DNA of 64,000 nt from Psococerastis gibbosa (taxonomy: Eukaryota; Arthropoda; Insecta; Psocodea; Psocidae), in the NCBI GenBank assembly GCA_963971405.1, contig OZ020491.1, positions 16,982,855-17,046,854 on the forward strand, written 5' to 3'. A model generated the notes under the pieces. That model was not told the DNA's origin and searched no databases. It saw nothing but the letters and a program-made list of their open reading frames with translations. The translations under genes and the position numbers were made by a program. Positions 11,263 through 24,022 of the stretch are shown here, piece by piece (the stretch's first letter is position 1; every line of letters begins with the position of its first letter).

Positions 11263-14200
11263 CTAAGCTTGTACGACTTTGGCAGCCTTTTCTCTCGCTT
11301 TCTTGCCTCCAATGAGTAGTTGTTTGTCCTTTTCCGTTAGGTTAGTGCCTATATCCGTGATAACACCAGTTCCAACTGTTAATGTTCCATCCCTCACTGT
11401 GAATCTTTGACCTTTCTCTATTGCCATAGCTTTGTAAAGTTTAAGCCCCACCCTGGAAGAGAAAACACAATTTTAGTGAACACCAAATACACAAAATTGA
11501 GACAAAAAAAAGCAGTTCGGGCAAGTTTAAAATATAATGCTCTCAAACCAGATTTATTGTTCTCCAAGCGACGCGATAAGTGATATAAGTAATAAGTTTC
11601 CATTACCATTAGCATGTCTCACTAGACTCCGTGAATGAAAGCCTTGAAACTCCAGTTTATTATATTCTAAACCGATGCAGTCTTTTCTTGTAATTTGAGA
11701 CAGGCAGTGTATTGTGAATCCATGTACGTTGCATTCGCTAAAGAACATTCAATGCAATGACTCTGACACCTCTTATTTCGGAGACATTTGAAAATACATT
11801 TGCAATAACACCGACAATAAAGTACAGATCGACTCGCAACCACTGATATTCATATAAGTATCGCTCGGCTTATTTGTATGGTTACATTGCATATTCCGAT
11901 AGCAAGCTACGTACGAGCAATGCCTTGCAGCATGAGTATCAAATTTTGTAACTAATCAAACAAAATACTTACTTGGCATCTTCGCCAGGCATAACCATCT
12001 CTTTCTCAAGAACCTGTAATTGGGCTGGAACGTCGAACGTTTTCGAGTAGACCTGCAGCTGCTGGAACGTTGCAAGCGGCCTCGTTCTTCCTCCTTCTTC
12101 TTTCGACAAAATATAAATCTGCGCAGTCACATTGTCATGTGCAGAGGCAGTGCCGGGTTTAGCCATGGCCATGCCTCGGCACACGTCATCTCTTTTCACA
12201 CCTCGCACCAGGGCTCCTAACTGATCCCCCGCTTGTGACTCTTCCAGAATTTGATGGAACATTTCAATACCTGAAATTAAAAAAGGTCCATCTAGCTAGG
12301 TAAGGTGTCTACCAGTCAGAAAGTTGCACCTTTTGCAACAGAGAAGCTCGAATGGATCATGGAGCAAGAATGGGTCTATCATCTATCTTATTGTATTTCT
12401 CTATTACATTTGTCCTCTTCTCAATTTCAGAAAAGCATATGGGGTAGCACAACCGATTGCACCTTCAAACTATATTGTACGACTTTGAAGTAAGTCCGAA
12501 GAACTGAGTTGGTATATTTATGTGTTTGCTTATAAGTTACAATGTTTTCTCGAACAATATTACAATTCAGAGGGTGTTTTCAGTTATAGAATTCCATTGT
12601 GATTGAAGGTATAAGGCCCCTGGTAATAACGAAGATGGCATGACCACCAATATCCATAAAGAATAGTTGTAATTCATAAGTATTAGTACTTGTAATTCAT
12701 GAGGAAAGAGCTCATAAACAGTAACATCCATGTCCATCTTCCGAAAATATGCTTAGCTTGTCAGTAAATAAAACTATTTAAAATTATTACCTGGCTTCTT
12801 TAGTGACGGGAAGTAAATTTTGTTAAAACTACAAACCTTTTATTAAAACACAAACCTGTAATTGTAGACTTAATAACTTTCCCGAAGCCAACAAATTCAC
12901 AGTCTGTGCCCTTTTTGAGAACACCTCGTTCCAATCTGCCAGTTACGACGGTCCCTCTACCGGGAATGGAATAAATGTTTTCCACGGGCATAAGGAAGGG
13001 TTTATCGAGGTCCCGCTGTGGCGTCGGTATGTGGCTGTCAATGGCTTCGAGCAGGTTTTGGATAGCCGTGGCACCAATCTCAGGGTTCTTGTCTTCGAGA
13101 GCGCAAAGTGCAGAACCTACATCAAACCATAATACACTCAAAATCATTTGGACAAAGTTCTTTTTTAGAGAGATCGTGTCTCTAATGCTGAGGTCCTGAG
13201 TCGAATGGATACAGAAGCTGAATTGCTGCTGACGGTTAACATACTTCGGCCATGTGATGAGGACAGAAAAATGTAGCCTTCTGCATGTAATAATCGAAGA
13301 GAAGGGCTTAGGGTTTCGGCAGAAGAAAAACATTCTGGTATTTAAAGAAGAAGAAACAAGATAAGATGAAGGAATGCTGTCACTATTCTCGGATAATTTT
13401 ATATGGTACTGTGCATTGTTTTATGTTCCAGACTGCAGCTCGGACGGCCTTTCATCCACGAGGGTGGGATGGAGGCGCAGTGGTCAAATACGGCTGATTT
13501 CTATAGTAACTAATCGAAGGGAAATACTCAGTAATATAACAATACTATGTCTAGGTATATTAATGCAACCTATTAACCAAGGAAGGCGTACGCGGAAGAC
13601 CTTGTAGCGGATGGGTTGCACTACAATAATAATGTTCTGAAGCACGGGACGATAAACACGCGAAATAATAATATCGAGACGAGAATGTATTTATCCAACA
13701 CAACACAACAAAACCGATTGATTATACAAAATAGATTACTACTAGAAACTAACGTTAAGATTGACCGAATTGCACTGACTAACTGCAGACCCTCTCTCAG
13801 CGTTTATAAAAGCCCGTAGAAAAATCTGGAAGCAACTGGAAATTGCTGGAAATATCATTTCTTCGCTAGAACAGGATGGAGACTTCCATTTCCATAAGCT
13901 AAGTACAGAGGACTGTTCTAGAGGGGTCGCGAGTGGTGGAGTCCGATGTGCAGATACCTGAGCTGCCCCTTATGAACGGGGGTTGTGTGTCCTTGGTTGG
14001 CGCGTGCATTGTGTGCATACGCAACAACCTCAAGCTAGATATGAGATGCGAAACATATATATATATTTTTTTTCATTTTCAAAAAAAGATTATTCGTATA
14101 CAAACAATTCAATGAATGTATCCGAATAACCCTCCGAGCCCCCTCTGTAGGTAATACCTAAGTTACGACAGGTCACCGATCGCATGATGTGTAGAGACTC

Positions 14201-16681
14201 GCACAAGTACGAACAAGCTACCACCATGCCATCGAGGTCCTTAAATTTGGAGCTCAAGAGAACGGCCTAGGACAGAGAAGAATGGAGAAGATGGAAAGAT
14301 TTCATGGATTCAGACTAAAGAAGAAGACATAACCAAGCTGCTAATTTGATGGAATATGACTTGTCAATCGCCGTGAATGGAAGCTCCTAAGGCGGCTATT
14401 CCACCGGCGATTTTACTTCATATTTGATTTTGTGAATTTTGTCATTGACGTTTGTTTTGATTTAAGGAGACTATTATGTAGATACTTATCTATAATAAAT
14501 TAAGTTATAATATGGTAGAAACTTAATTTATAATAGATAAGTTAAGTATCTACATAATGGTCTCCTTAAAACAAAACAAACGTCAATGACAAAATTCACA
14601 AAATCAAATATGAAGTAAAATCGCCGGTGGAATAGCCGCCTAAGCCTGACTTGTTGAGGTTCAGCCATATTCCGAATTCGATGAGATGGATCGAAGAGCA
14701 AATAAATATCCGTCAAAAGGGACCCGGGTATTGTCATCCGCCATGTTGTATCCCATATTTCCTATACGGTAAGTATTGTAAGAAAAGTAAAAAATTGAAA
14801 AAGAACGAAAAAAAACGAATACACGTTTTAGTATTTTTTTTATTAAAACACTTCCTTAATTGGTAGCACGTTTTTTAAATAATAATAAATAAACAACGAT
14901 AAATTTCTAAAAAATACATAGGTAAACAATGCTTGGCTTATACACCAGACTTATAATGGATACAATATGGCGGATGACAATACCTGTCTAATATAGAGCC
15001 GTAATGATAACTCACTCCCGAGGTCCACTCACGATTGTGTGTTAACTTGGATAGCACATATAACTCGATAACACCAACACTGTGAATACCCCTATTGATT
15101 GAAAGTACCCACCTTTAATAACTGGAACATTGTCGCCATCGAAACCCATTTCCGTCATTAGCTCCCTGATTTCCATTTCGACGAGATCTACCATTTCCGC
15201 GTCGGCTGCGTCCACTTTATTGATAAACACCACAATATGCGTTATTCCAATTTGCTTGGCTAACAGCAGATGCTCCCTTGTTTGCGGCATGGCACCATCC
15301 GTTGCCGCCACCACTAATATACCTCCATCCATCTGTGCCGTCCCCGTAATCATGTTCTTAATGTAGTCAGCATGCCCGGGACAGTCTGTGTGTCCGTAGT
15401 GACGGTTTTCCGTTTGGTATTCCACATGAGCAACGTTAATTGTAATGCCACGAGCCTGTTCCTCTGGTGCATTGTCTATTTCATCGTAGCCCTTTTTCTT
15501 TGCTAGTTTTTTATCGGCGAGAACCCTTGTGATGGCTGCAGTGAGAGTGGTTTTGCCGTGATCTACGTGACCTATGGTTCCAACATTGCAATGGGGTTTA
15601 ATACGTTGGTAGACCTTTTTCTCTGCTGCATAGTTCCTGCTTGAGACTAGTGGAGTTATGTACTTTGTAAATAGTGGACGATGAACCTTAAACAAGCAAT
15701 GAAAACGAAATATACAAATTTTTTGCGCTAATCTTCTTACAACTAATGCTGATTGCTATTATTTATAGTAGAAGGCCAATAAAATTATATTTTAACACGA
15801 AAAAGTTACGAATTACTAATACTTACATAATTTTGATTGTTCTTAGTATAAAATAGAGGGCCATATAAGAGGGCATATTGGGAGTTGATCCATATTCCAT
15901 CTCGGGAAATGCAATGCTGCATTTAAAATTCAGATGCATGCAGAATCACATTGTGAATCCCCCTAATATGTAATAGTTAAGTAGGTTAATTAACTAGCCT
16001 GTAGTAATGGTAAATTTTTATGTAAGCAAAAACAAGAGTTAAAGCTGAAAGACTAATTAAAAGAAGTATTTTCAAAGTTTTTACCAATGATTCTGGTGAG
16101 ATTGAACATTGTACTGATTGCCGAACAGCTGGAACACCACAAAAATGATGGAATTAATTTTACAATACAATAATTTGAGTCCCTGACCAGCCAGAGCCGG
16201 ATCGACCGTGTCAAACAAAAATAGCCACCCGAGAGGGTTTTGTACAAAAGAAGGAGGAGGTACTTAAATAGTCCAGCTCCTGGGGTCGTACTCATCCAAA
16301 TTATATAGTGAGGCGTCAATAAGTCTGCTCTTAATGTATGTTCTGAAACAAGCTGGATCCAACGAGTTACAAGAGAATAACTATCAATTGCCTAAATGAA
16401 ACTAATTCCTATTCTCCACACGGAGTACTGAAGCGGTGAAAAGAAATCTCTAAAATGCATTCACATTTCAAGGGCTGCGTAACACACGGCGGCACATATG
16501 CAGTGTATGCACCCCCTAAGGGCAACATAGTTACGTCAGCAATGCAATGTGAAATGGAATGGCTTCAAATATCTGTTATACAGAAGCTAGTGTGCTACAA
16601 CAAAATCTGAATAATGGATATAAACGCTAAGTTATAGTTACCCGGCAGAAAGAAAAAATTTCCTACAATTCGTGACGCCAT
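11263..16681 (-). CDS. TUFM: Mitochondrial elongation factor Tu (GTPase), 5 exons
   Basis: EF-Tu delivers aminoacyl-tRNA to the mitochondrial ribosome using GTP. Exons are 16642-16681, 15113-15748, 12856-13116, 11973-12270 and 11263-11452, giving about 474 aa, close to the usual 450-470. All GTPase motifs are visible: GHVDHGKT (P-loop), RGITI (switch I), DCPGH (G3), NKVD (G4) and SALCAL (G5, across the 15113/13116 junction). Domains II and III follow ([59 protein letters not shown]), ending KVVQA-stop. The first exon ([13 protein letters not shown]) is inferred: it supplies an ATG and, with exon 2, a basic Ser/Arg-rich targeting presequence before NYAAEKK. An alternative acceptor at 15727 keeps the same phase and gives 467 aa. 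Introns are packed with MITE, SINE, LINE and LTR-like debris. Confidence 0.93.
13160..13345 (+). pseudogene. LINE ORF2 3' fragment
   Basis: The stretch around 13200-13300 reads [12 protein letters not shown], then CDEDRK, matching the C-terminal tail of endonuclease/reverse-transcriptase LINEs. It is closely similar to 37560-37835 and to 48195-48600 (opposite strand). It is broken by stops and lies in the EF-Tu intron, antisense to that gene. Confidence 0.7.
13613..14023 (+). repeat. LTR-like repeat with TATA box, copy 1
   Basis: About 410 bp running from TGGGTTGCACTAC to TGTGTGCATACG, closely matched by 33438-33848 in reverse orientation. Near its middle is TTTATAAAAG, a good TATA box. The TG...CA ends and the promoter suggest a solo LTR, but no clear target duplication is seen and no pol gene is next to it. 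Confidence 0.5.
14083..14245 (-). mobile_element. tRNA-derived SINE, type 2 (poly-A tailed)
   Basis: On the minus strand a tRNA-like head (GGCATGGTGGTAGC, then CGAGTCTCTACACATCATGC) is followed by a body ending GATACATTCATTGAATTGTT and an A-rich tail. Better copies lie at 28555-28735 and 34438-34622. Confidence 0.75.
14391..14640. mobile_element. Foldback MITE, GGCG...CGCC superfamily, arm type 2
   Basis: The arms read GGCGGCTATTCCACCGGCGA and its complement GTGGAATAGCCGCC, and pair almost to the centre. TAA flanks both sides (14388-14390, 14641-14643) as a 3-bp target duplication. The centre reads ATATGGTAGAAA, a decayed form of the shared GGTAGCAGACAT core. A sister copy is at 23752-24022. 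It lies in the EF-Tu intron. Confidence 0.9.
14725..14984. mobile_element. MITE with TIR GGTATTGTCATCCGCCAT, copy 1
   Basis: About 260 bp with inverted ends GGTATTGTCATCCGCCAT and ATGGCGGATGACAATACC around an A/T-rich body. A second copy in reverse orientation is at 59639-59901. It lies in the EF-Tu intron. Confidence 0.8.
14996..15096. repeat. Half of MITE family B beside an EF-Tu exon
   Basis: Matches the ends of the full element at 10441-10928 (GTGTGTTAACTTG, ATAACACCAACACTGTGAATACCCC). Its terminus lies only about 15 bases from the splice donor of exon 15113-15748. Confidence 0.7.
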
Positions 16682-17353
16682 TTTTTATTTGGCCTACCAT
16701 ACAGCAGGGTAGCCAACCAACCAGTTTTTAAATGTATGAAAATTGAAAAATAAAAATGTTACGTTGCTTTACTGGTTGGCGGAATAATATTAGCCGATAT
16801 GTTACGGTATGTTATAAAAAATCGATATGAAATAGACAAAGGCTATTACATTTGTAATAGTTGGTAATATTACTGATTAGCCACGCTAATAATTTATTTG
16901 ATCGAAGAAATCTTTTGAATGGTTATATGTTGAAGTAGGTATACGATTTGGATCTGAATAATTTAGGTAGGCCTATTATACGGTACCCTTCCCAAATTTT
17001 TAGACCCATGTTTATTGGGTGGAATATGCTGGAAACAATATTCGAATTTGCAATAGGGGGGATTTTCTATTACACAGTCTGTTTACCTTGACTTTGGTGT
17101 AAAATGTACAATATACGGAGAAATTAAGAAATGCAATTTGAAATCGAATTACGGTACGGTACTTCTTAAGGCAGAAGTTTCCAAATGTGGTTGGGCATTT
17201 TTTTTAATAAATTAATTTATTTCTCGTTTCATAGCTGCAAAGATATGAAAATGGTTTCATGAAAAAATCGGAAAAATATAAGCTTTATAAAAAAGCAGAC
17301 TAGGCTATTGACTGATTTACGACTGTTCTATAAAATCTGTTCAATGCACTTAA

Positions 17354-17768
17354 GGGCAAACCGGAGTCGCCGATATTCCATTTCTGTGCAAACTTTAATT
17401 TCTCATGAAATATATGGAACGCAGAACAATGAAAAAATGCTGAATGGAAAGAAGAATTTTTTCTCCTAATTTTGATGCATAGTATGTTGCAATCATCAGT
17501 ACCGATCGGCTATATAGTTATAGTGAACTTGATACGCAAAAAATAACAGTCACTCAGGAGTTCAAGCTGAAGGAGTTCATCAACTGTGGCGAATTGGGGT
17601 TAGTTAAGGCCACACATTGCATGGGGTTAGTTAAGGCCATGCATCAAAATTAGGAGAAAAAATTCTTCTTGCCATTCAGCAGTTTTTCATTGTTCTGCGT
17701 TCCATATTTCATGAGAAATTGAAGTTTGAAGAGAAAATGGAATACGTATCGGTGACTCCGGTTTGCCC
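17354..17768. mobile_element. TTAA-flanked foldback element, family 1, copy 1
   Basis: The inverted ends GGGCAAACCGGAGTCGCC and GGTGACTCCGGTTTGCCC enclose long arms of about 170 bp. TTAA is present at the left (17350-17353) but decayed at the right. A small internal duplication (GGGGTTAGTTAAGGCCA) is special to this copy. Copies at 49083-49468 and 55400-55784. Confidence 0.85.
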
Positions 17769-19509
17769 TCTCTAGAGTACGGTACCGGTACCTAATTACT
17801 ACTATAAAATTAATTATTAATTCTGCTGATACTATTGTACAAGTATGTATTTATATTATCAATTGTATTGTGCGAAATATATTATATTATATTTAAATTA
17901 TAAAATTATAATTCCGGTGCCACAATGCAAATCTACAACAAAAGCTTGTCTTTTATATTAATTTTTCATAAAATCATTTTCCTATCTTTTGCGACAGTGA
18001 GTCAAGGAATTAATTATTTTAGTCAGAAATACCCAGGCCTGATTTGTTTACAAAATATTTGGAAATCTCCACCTTTCTTTAAAATTAAATTTTTATGCTG
18101 CCTGAGGAATGAGGGACGCAGAGAAGAATTTTATGCGATAAAAACAAACTGCCATAGGCCGTTATGACTTATGAGTTATGTCTCATGCTGCTGCCAGCTA
18201 GACATCTCAGAAGGACGAAGGTCACAAGTCAGACATGTCGGCCATTCTGCACATCAAACGGGAACTCGCCATAAAGAGTGCATTTACCCGGTTAAGGAAC
18301 AATAATTACTCATGGGAAGGTGCCCCATATCAGGCGAAACCCGATAGGTCTATCATCGAAGATGAAGTTGTCTTAGAAATAGGTCAATGATGGCTGAAAA
18401 GAAGTTCCCCGAGCAGGTATCCAATCTAACGCCCTCTCATGCTGCCTGTTTTGCCAACCTCACAAAGAAAACACTATTGATTAAGTAAGGATTTTAGTTC
18501 ACTACTAATAAATGGAAACAGCTGTAGCCCAGGGGGTGGTCCGGACCCACTCCGAAATAAAATAAGGGGCTTTACACTGAATAGAATGGACTTTCATTAT
18601 AAAATATGTTAAAATAATTTGGACCCTCGGCCCCTAGACAAAAACCTGGGCACGGCCTTGCGCAGTAGGCTACTAATTTATAGTGTGCGTAGTAGCCTAT
18701 GAAAAAAAATCGAGTCTTTTTTATGCTACTAATAAACAAATGAGACGCATAAAAGCGTAAAACTTCATTTTTTTTTTTAATTTTGAGGTAACTGCACCGC
18801 ATGCTCTTTCTGAAGCGCTTATCTATTTTAGAGGCCAATCAGTATAACTGAATAAAATGCATTTGAAAATCAGCACCTGAAAAAGGTTTCTTAACTTCAA
18901 GTGCGTTTATCTCAAAATTAGTTTATAGGCCTATGTAGTTATTTATGTATGTATGTAGGTGGGTACCGGTTGGTTGGTTGGCTTCAAATTACCTACGTTA
19001 ATATTATTTGCGAGACGAAAGAGTAGTTTCAAAGACAGTTAATTTTACCAAGTTAATATTGCAATATCACTAGGATATTATAAATTGTGGGATAGATCCA
19101 TGATGAAGTACGTTACGGGCAAGAGCTGTCTGCACCCCCCCCCCCCCCCCTCCCAATCGAATTTGAAATTTGGAGTGATGCGTAAACATAGGTCCCACGC
19201 ATTAGTAATGACCTGTAGGCCCTATTAACGTAAAAATGTATTTTTCTAGTTATGCAACCGCAATAACATCCTATTGACAATGCATGCATTTTATTTTTTT
19301 CAGTGGGCATTTTAGCCCAATGAGGGTTTTGCCCGGCCGCCCGGGTAGAGGATCCTCTTTCTTAATTGTCAGCAAAAGTACAGCCGGCAGTTGTGACTTC
19401 CCACTGCCGGTGATGGTATACCCATTTCGGCTGATGGTGGGTCCAGTGCCGGGTTGGGCCTTATAGGGGCCCGGGGACGGAATTGTCTGGGGGCCCTTTC
19501 TCCATCCCG

Positions 19510-19765
19510 TGGCTGGAGCGTGGAGACCGTTATCAATATGGCTGCTAGTGTAGCCTGCGCAAGATAAGTACAAATTTGGCGGGGAAAATAGCATGCACAA
19601 GCTAAGTACAGAGTTTTTGACCGGGTCCAGGTATCCGCTTTGCTATGCTGCAATATGTAAGACTTCAATATTTTTTGCGTTGGTACTTATTTCAGATAGT
19701 TGGCTTATGGTTAACGGGTGCCTCGTAAGGCATATTATGGCTCCCGCCGCTCCAGTTAATATATT
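19510..19765 (+). repeat. Dispersed repeat P1, copy 1
   Basis: Matches 27655-27930 in reverse (CTAAGTACAGAGTTTTTGAC, GCGTTGGTAC, TATGGCTCCCGCCGCTCC). Possibly part of a larger transposon; no coding seen. Confidence 0.7.
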
Positions 19766-21297
19766 TCTATGCCTTTCTCAGACGTAAAAGCCTTATTATA
19801 CCCTTAGACGAATATTCCTCTATCAATTATAAAATTGAGACACTGGATTCAAAATAGAGTAGAGTAAGGCGATTAATCATTAGTGCCACGACAAGTTCCA
19901 ATTTCCCGCCAAATATTTCGACAAGTTTATTTCCTTTAGTTTTGGTTTTTAAATATCTTGTAATTTTGTATTTTGAGGCTTTATGTGGGGCCCCTTTTTG
20001 GCACTGATTTTTTTTCAAAATCTATTCTAATTTTGTATTTTGCGACTTCTTGTGAGTTGTCATGGCTATGGGCTATGCTAGTGCCGGGTACAGTACATAT
20101 AGGTACTTTAAAATGTAGCTAGGTGCATATTTTATTCTACTTCTTCTATTACTCATTTATGACTCTATGATTGATATCGAGAAATTTGACTATGTACCTA
20201 CTACTACAGTACTAGACTCGTATCTGTACTAGGTTAAGTCATTTTCATTGCGTCAATGGTAAGCTTGCCCATCCATTATCGCTTGTAGCTGGTGTAGGTT
20301 GACACCGAGAACGATACCAGTTTGCCAATGGCCAAAATTCACACGGAAACAATACAAATAATGTCCGAAATCCATGGGGTCGTTGGCATTGGACAAGGGA
20401 CCTATGGGCCACTACAAGTAGGCCTGGATCCATAAAAAGTCCTTTAAAAAAATGAACCTACTAAAAAAATCAAGCGGGGTGTCCGAGTGCCTCCCAAACC
20501 ATTGGTTAATAGCCTGCACTGCAGGTAGTCTACTCACAAAATAGGCAAAATGTAGGCTACCTAGTTAATTTGGTTGAACCAATCCGTGGTCGTGACCCCC
20601 GCCCGACAGACGTCACCCGACCGAACCCCGATATCGTGGACATTCCAGCAGCAACGGCTATAAATAATTAATTTGGCCGGTGTGCAGTGCACCTCCATGG
20701 CTAATTACTCATTCATTGCCGAAGACATTAGGGATGCGCGTCAGGGACCGGGATATGCCAAGACACACTTCCAGGAACACACACTAACGTGCGCGAATGC
20801 CCGCGCAGGACCGTAGTCCACGAGACTATGTTGAGACGGAGCCGTTAAGGGCTCATTCGAAGTACATCATAAGCATCTACTCAACTGATATACATTTTTA
20901 GTGCCAAGTTACTGATGACACCACGGCTATGCTTGGACACCACTAGTCGCAACTCATTGGACAAGAAATCGCATGCTGCCAGTGTGGACTTCAGATCTAT
21001 AATAGAAAGGAAAGATATGGATATGGAGACTTGCAAATATAGCTATAGTGCAATGATCATTCATCAAATAATAATAACTCCCGTATCATATGCAAAGGAA
21101 GTGTTTTAAGACTTCGGGTAGGTTCTTTAGGGGTATTATTATCTTACGCTATTCGATGAGATCAAGGCAGAGCTAGCATTCAATCGTGGGTGGCGCCAGC
21201 TATAATGGGCAAAGTGGGGTAGCAGCCCCCGTCGCCCTAGAGGGGCAAAAACTATTTTTCAGGCTTTAGGCTCAGGGCGAGATGAAATTAAAAGTTA

Positions 21298-21459
21298 GGG
21301 GGGTATTCCATATACGTACAACGTCAACGAAAAATTGAAAAATGACGTTTTAGCAGACATTAAAGACATACTAAAAATTCTGCTACCAAGTCAATTTACG
21401 TCATTTTGACGTCATTTTTCAATTTTTCGTTGACGTTGTACGTATGTGGAATGGGCACC
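21298..21459. mobile_element. Foldback MITE, GGCG...CGCC superfamily, arm type 1
   Basis: The arms GTATTCCATATACGTACAAC and inward AACGAAAAATTGAAAAATGA pair with the right arm. TTA flanks each end (21295-21297 and 21460-21462). The centre reads GTAGCAGACATTAAAGACAT(A), the same core as at 4672-4814. Confidence 0.9.
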
Positions 21460-21619
21460 TTACCAAGAATTATTCCGGAAGTCGAACATTATAGTCGCCG
21501 TCACACTAGGCAGATTAAATCTTCTTATAATGGCTTATACCCCAACCTATCCCGAAACCTGCGACGTAAAACTAATAAGTCAAATTTACCGGAAATAGGC
21601 CTACAACTGCCAAATTGAT

Positions 21620-21988
21620 AAATAAATAAATAATGACTTCATGTTCCATTACTAAGCTATAGGGCAATAAAACTCTATCTACACTCAACTAGGAAGACCC
21701 GGCACCGCCAGAGATAACTCCGCGCTTTGGGGGTTTCATCCAACAAGAGTGACTAAATTTCTCTTTAAAACACTGCTCCAACGATGATTTTTTTTTTTAA
21801 ATTCACATAGCATATATTGCAGTCCTTACTAATGTAAACAAAGCACACTATGTCGCATCCCCCTTCATGTGCCTCCCTACTGCCTGCTTTACATGCCCTC
21901 CGAAGCATGGTCAGAAAATGTAGCAAGTGTTGGACTCAAACCGGCAACCCTTCGGATGAAGAGTACATACCACTACTCTACATATACA
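21620..21988 (-). mobile_element. tRNA-derived SINE, type 1 variant with ~160-bp internal insert
   Basis: The tail (ACTCAACTAGGAAGACCCGG) and the tRNA-like head (CATGCTTCGGAGGGC, TTGAGTCC box B region) of type 1 are both present. They are separated by extra sequence at about 21722-21885 that also occurs in the copy at 29262-29500. Confidence 0.7.
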
Positions 21989-22629
21989 TATGTGTCGACT
22001 ATAATACCTAATATGTTTTTAATAGCCCAATAAGGATTCTTGTCCGTTGAAAAGGTAAGACATGGTTGAGGTCCCTGATGACTTACCTGGAGTATTCCGC
22101 TGCCGGCTGGTCGCATACGGCCCTGAGACAGGATGTACCTGGAGTCAGTAGACCGCACGGGCATATTTCACCTGTACACACCTGCATGCGACGACCTGTC
22201 CATTGTCGCTCCACACTTCTTCAGGCTGGTGATCTTTCCCAAGTCGTGCACCATTTTCCCCCTGATCTACTTTCAGGTTTATCTTCGTGCCTTCGAATCG
22301 CCATGAGGAAACGGCGGGGTCTGCAACTGTTCAGGTGAGCTCATTCATTCGATGGATCGTGTGTTGTGTTATATACCTACCGGATACTCAGGTATAGGAC
22401 ACATTATTGTCACTATTTTATTATTTTTCAACACACAGTACTTCTGTTTTCTATGGGTACTGTACTCACGTATTTTATGGTGACGCGGGAAACTCAGTCA
22501 TAAATACCTACTCAAAATGTTATTAGGACCGCAGATATTGTCAACCCGTTACCACCCCAAATCAGTTTTTAAAATTATTACGCTAATAAACGTACTTTAT
22601 CCTACTTTGTATGGTTTATGCGGTTACAA

Positions 22630-22758
22630 GGCGGCTATTCCACTTGTCAATAATCCGTCATGTGCTTCGATAATTGATGAGATTTTTTTTACTCTATATA
22701 AAAACAAAAATCTCATCAATTATTGATGCACAAATGACGGAATATTGACAAGTGGACA
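22630..22758. mobile_element. Foldback MITE, GGCG...CGCC superfamily, arm type 3
   Basis: The left arm GGCGGCTATTCCACTTGTCA pairs inward with TTGACAAGTGG. The loop is AT-rich and lacks the GGTAGCAGACAT core. The right terminus is eroded. A half copy is at 60098-60137. Confidence 0.75.
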
Positions 22759-22819
22759 GGTATTTTTTGTGAGGATATAGAGCTTAGATATTGGGCACCC
22801 CTGGATCTCCCAAAAATCA

Positions 22820-23110
22820 GTCAGTTTATTAGATTTTTTATTTAGTTAGTTTAGCTATAAAGATTTAGTACATCCAAGTTGCTGAAGACTAGTTCACACA
22901 CATTATCGTAGAGCAACAACATATTTCTACTTTTTGGTGTTACCATTTCTCCATCAATTTACAATGCATGAAATTGTAGTCCTCCGTTATGTTCCTTACA
23001 TAATAATTAATTACAACACCAAAAATTAAAATACCCTATGATGTTGTGTATAAAGTAGTCGTTTACAACTTCCATGAGGCCTATACCAAGTTTTTATAAC
23101 TTAACAATAA
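22820..23110. repeat. Decayed TTAA-flanked foldback family 2
   Basis: Contains the AAATACCCTATGATG...TAGTCGTTTACAACTTCCATGAG signature in degenerate form. The ends are not defined. Confidence 0.5.
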
Positions 23111-23124
23111 TAAATATATAAAAA

Positions 23125-23400
23125 AAGAACCGGTCCGAGTTTACTCGAACATGCTTTCCAATTTATAAATTAGTAGATATAGACATGTGTAATTTCATAG
23201 GAAATAATTTCCCTATGGCTAAATTTCAGATCCCTCGAGGGGGGGGGGGGTCCACCTCAATATATTAAAAACCCCATAAAACTAAATTGCATATTCTGGA
23301 ACGAACAGACCAATACATTGTAACAGTAGTAACAATGACATGACACATATGGCCCGTAATGTATTGGAGCGTGAATTTTCCATAATTTCTCAAAAAATAA
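23125..23400 (+). repeat. Dispersed repeat P5 with poly-G tract, copy 1
   Basis: Starts AACCGGTCCGAGTTTACTCG and carries a G run inside. Matches 58110-58360 in the same orientation and, more weakly, 53890-54070. Confidence 0.7.
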
Positions 23401-23751
23401 TTTTCATTAATCATTTCATCAAAATCGTTGGACTACATCTTTAATAATTTGATGAGTAAATTAAATAACAAATAAAAAACTAACAGATTTACTGTGCGTG
23501 TTGCAAAGGAGTGGGAAATGTCACTGCTAGCTTTCTTTATTTCCTCATAAATTTACAATTGCACTGTAACCCATTTTTGTTCATTTATTTACGTTTTTTT
23601 TTTTTTTTAAATCTTAACCTGGGATTAAACCTATAAACAAGATAATTTTATAATGGAAAGTGCTATTCAAGATTGAATTGTTTGCATTTTTAAGACTGTG
23701 AGTAAGTTGATGCTAAACGGCACAGTAGACCCGATGATGCCACGTCTCTAA

Positions 23752-24022
23752 GGCGGCTATTCCACATGGCAATTGTACTTCAAATTTGATTTTGTCATTG
23801 ACATTTGTTTTCTTTTAAGGAGACTATTATGTAGATACTTAACTTATCTATTATAAATTAAGTTATAATATGGTAGCAGACATCATTAATAAGTCTCTAC
23901 CATATTATAATTTAATTTATATCATAGATAAGTTAAGTATCTACATAATTGCCTCCATAAAACAAAACAAACGTCAATGACATAATCAAATTCGAAGTAA
24001 AATCGCCGGTGGAATACCCGCC
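23752..24022. mobile_element. Foldback MITE, GGCG...CGCC superfamily, arm type 2
   Basis: The arms match 14391-14640 (GGCGGCTATTCCACATGGCA; right end GGTGGAATACCCGCC then TTA). The centre is ATATGGTAGCAGACATCATT, a good copy of the shared core. Confidence 0.88.

Noticed and set aside
15130-15366. 78-aa ORF on plus over EF-Tu exon 2
   Set aside because: Mirror of a conserved GTPase-coding exon on the other strand; no independent motif.
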